Assembly: GCF_001514265.1 (NCBI RefSeq)
Contig: NZ_KQ949001.1
Coordinates: 62,001 to 126,000 of the forward strand
Origin: Streptomyces resistomycificus
Lineage (GTDB): Bacteria; Actinomycetota; Actinomycetes; Streptomycetales; Streptomycetaceae
Reading direction: 5' to 3'
Length of the DNA: 64,000 bases
A program made the translations under genes and the position numbers. The notes below the pieces were generated by a model. That model made no database searches. It was given only the letters and a program-made list of their open reading frames with translations, and was not told where the DNA came from. Below, one piece after another: positions 43,948 to 52,774 of this stretch (position 1 is the stretch's first letter; each line of letters begins with the position of its first letter).

Positions 43948-44913
43948 ATGACCGCATCCGTTTCCGGCCACACTCCGACCCTGCTGGTTCTCGACGCCGA
44001 TCCACCGCCCCGACTCGGCAGGCTGACCGGCCGGGCCCGGATCGAGCACGCGGACGCCTCGACGCTGGCCGAGCGGCTGCCGTCGGCCGACGTGCTGCTG
44101 GTCTGGGACTTCGCCTCGCACGCGGTGCGTGCCGCCTGGCCCGGCGCCGGCCCCAGGCCCCGGTGGGTGCACACGGCGAGCGCGGGCGTGGACCATCTGA
44201 TGTGCCCCGAACTGGCCGCGTCCGACACGGTGGTGACCAACGCGCGGGGCGTCTTCGACCAGCCGATCGCCGAGTACGTCGCCGCGCTGGTGCTGGCAAT
44301 GGCCAAGGACCTGCCCCGGACCTGGGACCTCCAGCGGGAGCGGACCTGGCGGCACCGCGAGTCGCAGCGGGTGGCCGGCACGCGCGCGTGCGTCGTGGGT
44401 TCCGGGCCCATCGGGCGGGCCGTCGTCGCCACCCTCAAGGCGCTCGGCATCACCACGGCCCTGGTCGGACGCACCCCGCGCACCGGCATCCACGGCCCCG
44501 AGGACCTCGACCGGCTGTTGGCCCGCGCCGACTGGGTGATCGCGGCGGCGCCGCTGACGGAGCAGACGCAGGGCATGTTCGACGCCCGGCGGTTCGGCGT
44601 GATGCAGCCCTCGGCGCGGTTCGTCAACGTCGGCCGGGGACAGCTGGTGGTCGAGGACGCGCTGGCCGAGGCGTTGTCCAAGCGGTGGATCGCGGGCGCG
44701 GCCCTGGATGTCTTCGAGCACGAACCGCTCACCCCCGACAGCCCGTTGTGGCAGGTCCCGAACCTGATCGTGTCCCCGCACATGAGCGGCGACACGATCG
44801 GCTGGCGGGATGAACTCGGCGCACAGTTCGTGGAGTTGTACGAGCGCTGGGAGGCGGGCAGACCGCTCACGAACGTGGTCGACAAGAAGCGGGGCTACGT
44901 CCCCGGACGCTGA
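43948..44913 (+). CDS. D-2-hydroxyacid dehydrogenase
   Basis: A 321-residue NAD(P)-dependent dehydrogenase. The nucleotide loop is V-V-G-S-G-P-I-G-R-A. The catalytic Arg is in N-V-G-R-G, Glu in F-E-H-E-P-L and His in S-P-H-M-S-G-D-T, the usual R-E-H triad. It would interconvert a 2-keto acid and D-2-hydroxy acid. ATG 43948 is used. ATG 43900 is an in-frame alternative and neither has a strong ribosome site. It is divergent from the EutA-like pair and runs 22 bases before the amidase gene. Confidence 0.85.
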   Translation: MTASVSGHTPTLLVLDADPPPRLGRLTGRARIEHADASTLAERLPSADVLLVWDFASHAVRAAWPGAGPRPRWVHTASAGVDHLMCPELAASDTVVTNARGVFDQPIAEYVAALVLAMAKDLPRTWDLQRERTWRHRESQRVAGTRACVVGSGPIGRAVVATLKALGITTALVGRTPRTGIHGPEDLDRLLARADWVIAAAPLTEQTQGMFDARRFGVMQPSARFVNVGRGQLVVEDALAEALSKRWIAGAALDVFEHEPLTPDSPLWQVPNLIVSPHMSGDTIGWRDELGAQFVELYERWEAGRPLTNVVDKKRGYVPGR

Positions 44914-44935
44914 ACTCCCCACGGCTGGAGGGTGC

Positions 44936-46339
44936 ATGACGGACCTGGACACCGATCTCACCGGACTGAGTGCCGTACGGCTCCTCGACGGTTACCGCAA
45001 GGGCGAGTTCAGCCCCGTCGACGCGACCCGGGCGGCCCTGGAACGGGCCGAGCGGATCCAGCCGGAGGTGAACGCGTTCGTCCGGCTCACCGCGGACGAG
45101 GCGCTCGCGCAGGCGCGGGCGTCGGCCGAGCGGTGGCGGCGCGGCGAGCCGGCCGGTCTGGTGGACGGCGTGCCGGTCACGGTGAAGGACATCCTGCTGC
45201 TGCGCGGGGCGCCGACCCTCAAGGGCTCCAGGACGATCACGGAGCAGGGCCGCTGGGACGAGGACGCCCCTTCGGTCGCCCGCCTCCGCGAGCACGGTGC
45301 CGTCTTCCTCGGCAAGACGACGACCCCGGAGTTCGGCTGGAAGGGCGTCACGGACTCCCCGCTGAACGGCGTGACCCGCAACCCGCACGACCCGACCCGC
45401 ACCGCCGGCGGCTCCAGTGGCGGCGCGGCGGCGGCCGTGGCGCTGGGCGCGGGTCCGCTGGCGCTGGGCACGGACGGTGGCGGCAGCGTCCGGATCCCGG
45501 CGGCGTTCTGCGGGATCTTCGCCCTGAAGCCGACCTACGGCCGGGTCCCGCTCTACCCCGCCAGTGCCTTCGGCACCCTCGCCCACGTGGGCCCCATGAC
45601 CCGGGACGCGGCGGACGCGGCCCTGCTCCTGGACGTCATCGCCACCCCCGACTCCCGCGACTGGTCGGCCCTCTCGCCGCCGCCCGGCTCCTTCACGGCG
45701 GGCCTGGCGGGTGGGGTGCGCGGCCTGCGCGTGGCCTACTCCCCCTCCTTCGGCGGCCAGGTCGCCGTCCGGCCCGCGGTCGCGGCGGTGGTCCGGCGGG
45801 CGGTGGAGCGTCTCGCCGAACTCGGCGCGTACGTCACGGAGGCGGACCCGGACTTCACCGACCCGGTGGACGCCTTCCACACCCTGTGGTTCAGCGGCGC
45901 GGCCCGCGTGACCCAGCATCTGGGCCCCCGGCAGCTGGAGTTGCTCGACCCCGGGCTACGGGAGATCTGCGCCGAGGGCGCCCGTCTCACCGCCCTCGAC
46001 TATCTGGCCGCGGTCGACGTCCGGATGGAACTGGGCCGCCGCATGGGCCGTTTCCACGACTCCTACGACCTCCTGGTCACCCCGACCCTGCCGCTCACCG
46101 CCTTCGAGGCGGGCGCGGAGGTCCCGAAGGGCTCGTCCCACCGCCGCTGGACCGGCTGGACGCCGTTCACCTACCCCTTCAACATGACCCAGCAGCCGGC
46201 GGCCTCCGTGCCGGTGGGCGTGGACGCCGACGGGCTGCCGGTGGGCGTGCAGTTGGTGGCGGCCCGGCACCGGGACGATCTGGTGCTGCGGGCCGCGCAC
46301 ACGCTGTACGAGGCCGGGGTCACACCCTCCGGAAGCTGA
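44936..46339 (+). CDS. Amidase (amidase-signature family)
   Basis: A 467-residue amidohydrolase with the Ser-cisSer-Lys triad: Lys in V-T-V-K-D-I, cis-Ser in A-G-G-S-S-G-G and nucleophile Ser in T-D-G-G-G-S-V-R-I-P. No signal peptide or membrane helix is seen. The ATG at 44936 follows GGAGG and the gene is 22 bases after the dehydrogenase, so the two form an operon. It probably hydrolyses an imported amide taken up by the downstream transporter. The substrate is not evident. Confidence 0.9.
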   Translation: MTDLDTDLTGLSAVRLLDGYRKGEFSPVDATRAALERAERIQPEVNAFVRLTADEALAQARASAERWRRGEPAGLVDGVPVTVKDILLLRGAPTLKGSRTITEQGRWDEDAPSVARLREHGAVFLGKTTTPEFGWKGVTDSPLNGVTRNPHDPTRTAGGSSGGAAAAVALGAGPLALGTDGGGSVRIPAAFCGIFALKPTYGRVPLYPASAFGTLAHVGPMTRDAADAALLLDVIATPDSRDWSALSPPPGSFTAGLAGGVRGLRVAYSPSFGGQVAVRPAVAAVVRRAVERLAELGAYVTEADPDFTDPVDAFHTLWFSGAARVTQHLGPRQLELLDPGLREICAEGARLTALDYLAAVDVRMELGRRMGRFHDSYDLLVTPTLPLTAFEAGAEVPKGSSHRRWTGWTPFTYPFNMTQQPAASVPVGVDADGLPVGVQLVAARHRDDLVLRAAHTLYEAGVTPSGS

Positions 46340-46814
46340 GCGACTCCCCGAGCGCGCCCGACCGCCACAGGTCGTTGCACCCCTGGGCCAGTTCCTCCAA
46401 ACCCTCCACGATCTGGCCCCAGACGATGCCCGGCACCCACCCCACATCCCCGTTGAGCAGCAGGTTGTTGCGTTCGTAGAACAGCGCCAGGTCCACGACG
46501 GTCGTGCCCGGCCGCACCTCACGGTCGTAGCCGTAGGACTGCGTGCCCAGTTCCGACCCGGCGAAGGAGAAATAGCAGAGATCTCCCGGAATGGGGGTGA
46601 CTGTCGTGTTTTCCAGGGGTGGTTCCGATGTCGCGAAGGGCGGGAAGAGGGCATAGATCTCGTTGCGTGCGTATTTGGCGTGGTAGACGTCACCGGCCAG
46701 GGGCAGGGCGTCCCAGACGGCCGCGCAGGTGATCGGCGCACGGTCGTCGAGGAGTTTGGCCGTGCCGGTGATTCCGCGCTTGACCAGCGAGACTTCGATG
46801 TAGCGATCAGCCAT
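46320..46814 (-). CDS. DUF3830 (cyclophilin-like) family protein
   Basis: A 164-residue small beta-barrel protein, MADRYIEVSLVKRG... with C-A-A-V-W-D-A-L-P and G-D-L-C-Y-F-S-F-A-G. DUF3830 proteins often occur beside amidases, Asp/Glu racemase-like proteins and ABC importers. The biochemical role is unknown. It reads opposite to its neighbours. Its last 20 bases overlap the end of the amidase gene. Start is ATG 46814, with ATG 46823 as an alternative. Confidence 0.78.
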   Translation of the reverse strand: MADRYIEVSLVKRGITGTAKLLDDRAPITCAAVWDALPLAGDVYHAKYARNEIYALFPPFATSEPPLENTTVTPIPGDLCYFSFAGSELGTQSYGYDREVRPGTTVVDLALFYERNNLLLNGDVGWVPGIVWGQIVEGLEELAQGCNDLWRSGALGESLSFRRV

Positions 46815-46911
46815 GCGTTCCATGGTCCCCCGCCGGTCAAGAGGGCGTCGTCGCGGATCGGGGCCGAAACCGGTCTGCATAACCTGCTTGGTCTCGGGTA
46901 GCCGCGCCGCC

Positions 46912-47817
46912 ATGGCTCCACCACTGGAACATGGTTCACACACGTCCGGGACCACACGCCGGTCGCTGCTCGCGGGGGTAGCGGCGCTCGGCGCGCTGGG
47001 CGCCGCCGGGTGCTCGCGCGTGGCCACCGCGTCCACCACCAAGGGCGGTGATCTCCTCGACCGGCTGAAGGCGCAGGGCGTCGTACGGCTGGGAATAGCC
47101 GGCGAGATCCCCTTCGGGTACATCGACAAGAACGGCGACATGACCGGCGAGGCGCCGGAACTCGCCAAGGTGATCTTCAAGCGGCTCGGGGTCGACCGGG
47201 TCCAGCCCGTGCCGACCGAGTTCGGGTCGCTCATCCCGGGGCTGAACTCGCAGCAGTTCGACGTCGTCGCCGCCGGGATGTACGTCAATCCCGAGCGCTG
47301 CGAACAGGTCATCTTCTCCGACCCCGACTACCAGATGCTCGATTCCTTCATCGTGCGCAAGGGCAACCCGAAGGGGCTGCACGACTACAAGGACGTCGTC
47401 GAGAAGAAGGCCAGGTTCGCCACCGGGACCGGGTACGCGGAGATCCAGTACGCCGTGGACGCGGGGTACGACGAGGGCGACATCCTCATCGTGCCGGACC
47501 AGGTCGCCGGGCTGAACGCCGTGGAGGCGGGCCGTGTCGACGTCTTCGCCGGCACGGCGCTCACCACCCGGGAGGTGGTGAAGAAGTCCGCCAAGGCCGA
47601 GGCCACCAAGGCCTTCGCGCCGCTCGTGGACGGCAAGCCGCACGTGGACGGGGGCGCCTTCGCCTTCCGGCTCACCGAGACCAACCTGCGCGACGCGTTC
47701 AACGTCGAGCTGCGGAAGCTGAAGAAGAGCGGGGAGTTGTTCCGCATCCTCAAGCCCTTCGGGTTCACCGAGGCCGAGATGACCGACCTCACGGCGAAGG
47801 AGTTGTGCGGCGGATGA
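46912..47817 (+). CDS. ehuB: EhuB-like amino-acid/ectoine-binding lipoprotein
   Basis: A 301-residue family 3 solute-binding protein. T-R-R-S-L-L-A-G (Tat-like) and a lipobox L-G-A-A-G-C near residue 25 anchor it outside the membrane. It resembles EhuB ectoine/hydroxyectoine receptors. It is the first gene of a four-gene transporter operon. The substrate may instead be an amide or amino acid processed by the neighbouring enzymes. Confidence 0.85.
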   Translation: MAPPLEHGSHTSGTTRRSLLAGVAALGALGAAGCSRVATASTTKGGDLLDRLKAQGVVRLGIAGEIPFGYIDKNGDMTGEAPELAKVIFKRLGVDRVQPVPTEFGSLIPGLNSQQFDVVAAGMYVNPERCEQVIFSDPDYQMLDSFIVRKGNPKGLHDYKDVVEKKARFATGTGYAEIQYAVDAGYDEGDILIVPDQVAGLNAVEAGRVDVFAGTALTTREVVKKSAKAEATKAFAPLVDGKPHVDGGAFAFRLTETNLRDAFNVELRKLKKSGELFRILKPFGFTEAEMTDLTAKELCGG

Positions 47818-48542
47818 CCTCGGGACTCTGGGAACTCGTACTCAAGGGGATATGGACCACCGTCCAGCTCCTCGTGTTCAGCTCGCTGCTCGCCGCGGCC
47901 GTGGCCTTCGTCGCCGGCGTCGCCCGCACCCACCGGCTGTGGATCGTCCGCTTCCTTGCGGGCCTCTACACCGAGGTGTTCCGCGGCACCTCCGCGCTGG
48001 TCATGATCTTCTGGGTGTTCTTCGTGCTGCCGATCGCCTTCGGCTGGCAGCTGGTCCCGATGTGGGCCGGCACCCTCGCGCTGGGGCTGACCTACGGGGC
48101 GTACGGCTCCGAGATCGTGCGCGGCGCCCTCAAGGCCGTCGACCCGGCCCAGCAGGAGGGCGGGATCGCGCTGAGCTTCACGCCGTGGCAGCGGATGCGG
48201 CTGATCCTGCTGCCGCAGGCGGTGCCGGAGATGATCCCGCCGTTCTCCAACCTGCTGATCGAGCTGCTCAAGGGCACCGCGCTGGTGTCGGTGATGGGCA
48301 TGGGCGACCTGGCGTTCAGCGGCAACCTGGTGCGCCTGGCGTTGCAGGAGAGCACGGAGATCTACACGTATCTGCTGCTGATCTACTTCGCGATCGCCTT
48401 CCTGCTCACCCGTGTGATGCGGGGGCTGGAGAAGAAGCTGAAGGCGGGCGTCGGCAAGGCGCCCGCGCGCGGGGTGTCCGTCAAGGACGAGCTCACGCGA
48501 CCCCAACGGACCGGTGTCGGCGGCGGCGGAGGTGCCTCGTGA
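47814..48542 (+). CDS. ehuC: EhuC-like ABC transporter permease
   Basis: A 242-residue HisM/GlnP-type permease with five membrane segments and the EAA-type loop GALKAVDPAQQEGGIALS. The ATG at 47814 overlaps the ehuB stop (ATGA) and follows AAGGAG. It would form a heterodimer with EhuD. Confidence 0.87.
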   Translation: MTSGLWELVLKGIWTTVQLLVFSSLLAAAVAFVAGVARTHRLWIVRFLAGLYTEVFRGTSALVMIFWVFFVLPIAFGWQLVPMWAGTLALGLTYGAYGSEIVRGALKAVDPAQQEGGIALSFTPWQRMRLILLPQAVPEMIPPFSNLLIELLKGTALVSVMGMGDLAFSGNLVRLALQESTEIYTYLLLIYFAIAFLLTRVMRGLEKKLKAGVGKAPARGVSVKDELTRPQRTGVGGGGGAS

Positions 48543-49189
48543 AGTGGGACTGGAATGCCGTGGACGGCTTCATGCCGTACTTCTGGGACGGCCTGCTCGT
48601 CACCCTGCAGGCCCTGGTCCTCGGCTCGTTGATCTCGTTCGCGCTCGGACTGGTATGGGCGCTGCTGATGCGCACGCCGTCGCGCTGGGTGCGCTGGCCG
48701 GTCGGCGTGGTCACGGAGTTCGTGCGCAACACCCCGCTGCTGGTGCAGCTGTTCTTCCTCTTCTACGTGCTGCCGGAGTGGGGCCTGACCCTGTCGGCGC
48801 TGACCACCGGCGTGATCGGCATCGGGCTGCACTACTCGACGTACACGATGCAGGTCTACCGGGCCGGCATCGAGGCCGTGCCGGCCGGTCAGTGGGAGGC
48901 GGCCACCGCGCTCAACCTGCCGGTGGCCCGGACCTGGCGGGTGGTGATCCTGCCGCAGGCGATCCGCCGGGTCGTGCCGGCGCTCGGCAACTACGTCATC
49001 GCGATGCTCAAGGACACGCCGATGCTGATGGTGATCACCGTGCTGGAGATGCTCGGCCAGGCGCGGCTCTTCTCCCAGCAGCACTTCCAGTTCACCGAGC
49101 CGCTGACCGTGATCGGCGTGGCCTTCATCCTCATTTCCTACCTGGCCTCACTGCTGCTGCGAGCCCTGGAGCGACGTCTTGTCCACTGA
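48539..49189 (+). CDS. ehuD: EhuD-like ABC transporter permease
   Basis: A 216-residue HisM-type permease with five membrane segments and the loop G-I-E-A-V-P-A-G-Q-W-E-A-A-T-A-L. The GTG at 48539 follows GGAGG and overlaps the ehuC stop by four bases. It overlaps the ehuA start by 11 bases. Confidence 0.87.
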   Translation: MKWDWNAVDGFMPYFWDGLLVTLQALVLGSLISFALGLVWALLMRTPSRWVRWPVGVVTEFVRNTPLLVQLFFLFYVLPEWGLTLSALTTGVIGIGLHYSTYTMQVYRAGIEAVPAGQWEAATALNLPVARTWRVVILPQAIRRVVPALGNYVIAMLKDTPMLMVITVLEMLGQARLFSQQHFQFTEPLTVIGVAFILISYLASLLLRALERRLVH

Positions 49190-49964
49190 CACCGTCAAGA
49201 ACCCCGAGACCAACCCCGAGAAGCACCCCGGCGAGCTGATCCGTCTGGAGCAGGTCACCAAGCGGTTCGGGGACAACACCGTCCTCGACCACCTCGACTT
49301 CTCCGTCCAGGCGGGCAAGCACGTCACCCTCATCGGGCCGTCCGGATCGGGCAAGACCACGATCCTGCGGCTGCTGATGACGCTGACCAAGCCCGACGAG
49401 GGCACGATCACCGTCGACGGACAGCAGCTGTTCCCGGCGCCGGAGAAGCAGGTCCGCGAGATCCGCAAGAAGATCGGGATGGTGTTCCAGCAGTTCAACC
49501 TGTTCCCGAACATGACGGTCCTCAAGAACATCACCGAGGCTCCCGTCACCGTGCTCGGGATGTCCAAGGACGAGGCCGAGGAGCGGGCCCGCGACCTGCT
49601 GGACCTGGTGGGGCTCGCCGACAAGTGCGACGCCCGGCCGACCCAGCTGTCCGGCGGCCAGCAGCAGCGGGTGGCGATCGCCCGGGCGCTGGCGATGCGG
49701 CCGCAGGTGCTGCTGCTGGACGAGGTGACGTCCGCGCTCGACCCGGAGCTGGTGGCCGGCGTCCTGGACGTGCTGCGGGACATCGCCCGCAGCACCGACA
49801 TCACGATGCTCTGTGTGACCCACGAGATGAACTTCGCCCGCGACATCTCCGACCAGGTCCTGATGTTCGACTCCGGCCGGGTCATCGAGTCGGGGCCGCC
49901 GGAGCAGATGTTCAGCGAGCCGGAGCAGGACCGGACGCGAGAATTTCTCAGCGCGGTTCTGTGA
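49179..49964 (+). CDS. ehuA: EhuA-like ABC transporter ATPase
   Basis: A 261-residue polar-amino-acid-type ATPase. Walker A G-P-S-G-S-G-K-T (53-60), Q-loop F-Q-Q-F-N-L-F, signature L-S-G-G-Q-Q-Q (157-163), Walker B L-L-L-D-E-V-T-S-A-L-D and the switch His in V-T-H-E-M are all intact. The rare TTG at 49179 is used because the frame's first ATG is far downstream and GGAG precedes it. It powers EhuBCD. Confidence 0.9.
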   Translation: MSTDTVKNPETNPEKHPGELIRLEQVTKRFGDNTVLDHLDFSVQAGKHVTLIGPSGSGKTTILRLLMTLTKPDEGTITVDGQQLFPAPEKQVREIRKKIGMVFQQFNLFPNMTVLKNITEAPVTVLGMSKDEAEERARDLLDLVGLADKCDARPTQLSGGQQQRVAIARALAMRPQVLLLDEVTSALDPELVAGVLDVLRDIARSTDITMLCVTHEMNFARDISDQVLMFDSGRVIESGPPEQMFSEPEQDRTREFLSAVL

Positions 49965-50015
49965 CAGCGGGAAGTGACCGAAGTTCAATGTCCGAGGTCC
50001 GGGCGGCGGGTCATG

Positions 50016-50035
50016 ACGCTGGCATATGCCAGCGT
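50016..50035. promoter_or_regulatory. 20-bp perfect palindrome, candidate operator
   Basis: ACGCTGGCATATGCCAGCGT is a perfect 20-bp inverted repeat between ehuA and the IclR-type regulator gene, about 150 bases before the latter's start. It may be the binding site of that regulator. A half version (GGCATATGCC) recurs near 36600. Confidence 0.5.
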
Positions 50036-50182
50036 GCCGGAGTCCCTGCTGAGAGGGGTGCCGGACCGACGTAATCTCGTCAACAGCCGCTCATTACAGG
50101 CCTCTTGCCCGCTATCGTGGAGGGGATTCGCTGTCCGGATTACGGCCCAGTAGAGCTTCCGAGCGAGCGCAGGGGGAACACC

Positions 50183-50941
50183 GTGGCGCTGATGCACGAG
50201 CCGGCCGCGCCGTACCACTCGGCCCAGGACGCCCTGCGCGTCCTGGAGACCGTGTCGCGGCACACCACCGGAGTCACCGACACCCGTCTCGCCCGCCTGA
50301 CCGGCCTCAGCCCGGAGCGACTGACCACGCTCCTGCTGATGCTGCGTCGGGAGGGCTATGTCGAGCAGGTCGCCGACGGTGCCTATGTCACCGGCGCCGC
50401 CCTCACCCGCCTGGGCTCCTCACAGGAGCGCGACCAGGCCCTGCGCGAGAGGCTCCAGCACACGCTGGACCGGCTGCGCGACTCGATCGGCGCCGCCGTC
50501 TACATCAGCCGGTACGTGGACGGCGAGGTCACCATCGCCCAGTACGCCGACGGCCCCGGGACCCCCTCGGTCAACGAGTGGGTCGACTTCCGCTACTCGG
50601 CCCACGCGACCGCGCTCGGCAAGAGCCTGCTCGGTCAGCTCGACCACAACGGCCGGCGCGACCACCTCTCCCGCCACAAGATGGCACGCCTCACCTCGCG
50701 CACCATCACCAGCGACAAGCTGCTGCTCTCCCGTCTGGAGACCCAGCCGCCCACGGTCCCCCACCTCGACCTCCAGGAGTACGCCGTCGGCACGGTCTGC
50801 GCGGCCGTACCGATCACCGCCGGATCCTCGGTGGGCTGCCTGGCCCTGTCGCTCCCGGTCGAGCACGCCCACCGGCTGCGCCAGGCGGCCGACCGGCTGA
50901 ACCGGGGAGCGGCGCCCCTCCTGCTGTCCCTGGCGATCTGA
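50183..50941 (+). CDS. IclR-family transcriptional regulator
   Basis: A 252-residue regulator. The N-terminal winged helix (about 12-75) includes T-D-T-R-L-A-R-L-T-G-L-S-P-E-R-L-T-T-L. The C-terminal IclR effector domain (about 85-250) has H-A-T-A-L-G-K-S-L-L and Y-A-V-G-T-V-C-A-A-V-P-I. The GTG at 50183 follows AGGGGG. It stands immediately downstream of the Ehu operon and may control it and the catabolic genes through the palindrome at 50016. Confidence 0.85.
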   Translation: MALMHEPAAPYHSAQDALRVLETVSRHTTGVTDTRLARLTGLSPERLTTLLLMLRREGYVEQVADGAYVTGAALTRLGSSQERDQALRERLQHTLDRLRDSIGAAVYISRYVDGEVTIAQYADGPGTPSVNEWVDFRYSAHATALGKSLLGQLDHNGRRDHLSRHKMARLTSRTITSDKLLLSRLETQPPTVPHLDLQEYAVGTVCAAVPITAGSSVGCLALSLPVEHAHRLRQAADRLNRGAAPLLLSLAI

Positions 50942-51020
50942 GGGTGGTCGGAGGCACCCCCGGAGACCGGGTACTATTTTCTCTGTCGTCGGCCGCCGAG
51001 AGGTGGACGGCGAGAGTCAT

Positions 51021-51094
51021 GCGCCGCTAGCTCAGTTGGTTAGAGCAGCTGACTCTTAATCAGCGGGTCCGGGGTTCGAGTCCCTGGCGGCGCA
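51021..51094 (+). tRNA. tRNA-Lys (anticodon CTT), copy 2
   Basis: A 74-nt tRNA identical to the copy at 37290, with perfect acceptor pairing. CCA is not encoded. The 3' end of the acyl-CoA synthetase gene on the opposite strand extends into it. Confidence 0.97.
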
Positions 51095-52715
51095 CAGATG
51101 AAGGGCTCCTCGTGGACACGAGGGGCCCTTCGGCGTCCGCCGTGGTCAGCCTCCGGTACGCCTGCTCCCCGGGCGGCCGCCACCACACCGGGTCGGCGCA
51201 CCGGACCCCCTCCCTCCTGAGCAGCGCCCGGTGGATCTTGTTCGTGGCCGTGACCGGCATCCGCTCCACCACCCGCACGAACCGGGGCGCCATCTTCGTC
51301 CCCAGGTCCGGCTGGGCGAGCAGGAACGCGGCGAAGGCCCGCGGCTGGAAGTCACCGGCGATCGCCGCCATCACCTGGTCGCCGGTCACCGGGTCGGGCA
51401 CCGCGTACACGGCGACGGCGTCCGCGCCCTCGTACCGGGCGAGGATGTTCTCGATCATCGCGGCGGCCAGGTTCTCGCTGTCGACGCGCAGCCGGTCGTC
51501 GGTGCGGCCGGCGAAGTAGAGGTAGCCGTCGGCGTCACGGTAGAAGAGGTCACCGGTCCAGTACCCGTCGTCGCGCCGCCGCTCCGCCTCGGCCGCCGGG
51601 TTGCGCCAGTACCCCTCGAAGGGGCTGGCGCCGCGGTTCACCAGCTCGCCGATGGCCTCGTCGCCGTTCAGCAGCCGCCCGGCCGCGTCGAAGAGAGCGG
51701 GCGGGCACTCCTCGCGGGTGGCCGGATCCAGCACCACGAGTCCGTCGGCCGCCGGGCCGACCGCGCCGGGCGGGGTTCCCGGCCGCCACTGGATCGCCGC
51801 GCCGCCCTCCGACGAGCCGTACCCCTCCACCAGCCGCACCCCGAACCGCCGCTCGAAGGCCGCCGCGTCCACCGCCCCCGCCTCCGTGCCGAAGCCGAGC
51901 CGCAGCGGATGGTCCTGGTCGTCGGCGCGCGGCTCGGTGGCGAGGAGGTACTGGATCGCCCGCCCCACGTACGTGAAGTACGTCGCCCGGTAGGCCCGTA
52001 CGTCCGACAGGAACCGGGACGCGGAGAACCGCCGGCGCAGCGCCACGCCCGCTCCGGCCGCGAGGGCGGGCGCCCAGTCGGCGATGACCGCGTTGCCGTG
52101 GAACATCGGCATGCAGACGTAGTGCACGTCGTCGGGGCGTACGGCGAACTGGCCGGCCAGCGAACGTCCTGCCGCGGCCAGCCTGCCCTGGGAGCAGAGC
52201 GCGGCCTTCGGGGCGCCGGTCGAGCCGGAGGTGAAGTAGAGCAGCAGCCGGTCCCCCGGGCGGGCCGGGGAGGCGTCCGGCCGCGCGTCGGCGTAGGGGG
52301 CGAGCAGGTCGTCGTACTCCGGTGAACCGGTCACCACAACGCGTACGCCGGGAAGTCGCAGGCCGGTGAGCAGCGGCAGGTGGGCGCGCTCGGTGACCAG
52401 GATCCGGCACTCGGTGTGCAGGATGTCGCGGGCGAGTTCGGCCCCCCGGCGGGTGGGGTTGATTCCGGCCACGGCGGCTCGCGCGAGGGCGGCGGCACTC
52501 AGCCACAGCGGGTATTCGGGGGTGTTGTCGAGCAGGACCCCGACATGCGGCTCGGCGTCCGGCGGCAGCAGGTCGGCGAGCAGCGCCGCCCGGGCCGCGG
52601 CGCCGGCCGCCACCTCGTGGTGCGTGAGCACCCGGTCCTCGCACCACAGCCCCGGACGGTGGTCGCCCCACCGGCCGGCGACGAGTTCGGCCACCGTGCG
52701 CGCCTTGGACTCCAT
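51060..52715 (-). CDS. AMP-binding acyl-CoA synthetase/ligase
   Basis: A 551-residue ANL-superfamily enzyme that activates a carboxylic acid via acyl-AMP to acyl-CoA. The P-loop-like motif is Y-F-T-S-G-S-T-G-A-P-K. A5-like motif G-Y-G-S-S-E-G, Y-W-T-G-D-L and the hinge G-R-T-D-D-R-L-R are intact, but the usual E in the T-E motif is shifted. The catalytic Lys is in T-A-T-N-K-I-H-R. The frame ends within tRNA-Lys copy 2 on the opposite strand, so the last 25 residues derive from terminator and tRNA complement. A palindrome lies just upstream of its ATG. Confidence 0.85.
   Translation of the reverse strand: MESKARTVAELVAGRWGDHRPGLWCEDRVLTHHEVAAGAAARAALLADLLPPDAEPHVGVLLDNTPEYPLWLSAAALARAAVAGINPTRRGAELARDILHTECRILVTERAHLPLLTGLRLPGVRVVVTGSPEYDDLLAPYADARPDASPARPGDRLLLYFTSGSTGAPKAALCSQGRLAAAGRSLAGQFAVRPDDVHYVCMPMFHGNAVIADWAPALAAGAGVALRRRFSASRFLSDVRAYRATYFTYVGRAIQYLLATEPRADDQDHPLRLGFGTEAGAVDAAAFERRFGVRLVEGYGSSEGGAAIQWRPGTPPGAVGPAADGLVVLDPATREECPPALFDAAGRLLNGDEAIGELVNRGASPFEGYWRNPAAEAERRRDDGYWTGDLFYRDADGYLYFAGRTDDRLRVDSENLAAAMIENILARYEGADAVAVYAVPDPVTGDQVMAAIAGDFQPRAFAAFLLAQPDLGTKMAPRFVRVVERMPVTATNKIHRALLRREGVRCADPVWWRPPGEQAYRRLTTADAEGPLVSTRSPSSVRRQGLEPRTR
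51101..51130. terminator. Terminator after tRNA-Lys copy 2
   Basis: A 14-bp stem AAGGGCTCCTCGTG/CACGAGGGGCCCTT with one wobble pair and a two-base loop. The convergent synthetase gene's coding frame runs through it. Confidence 0.88.
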
Positions 52716-52730
52716 GACCGGGCACGTTAG

Positions 52731-52745
52731 CTGACGTACCGTCAG
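52731..52745. promoter_or_regulatory. TetR-type operator upstream of the synthetase
   Basis: CTGACG-TAC-CGTCAG, a perfect 6-bp arm palindrome with 3-bp centre, 16-30 bases before the start codon. Position and shape fit a TetR-family repressor controlling acyl-CoA metabolism. No such regulator is adjacent. Confidence 0.45.
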
Positions 52746-52774
52746 ATGTGGAGCCCCGGGCGCGAGGCCGTCCG

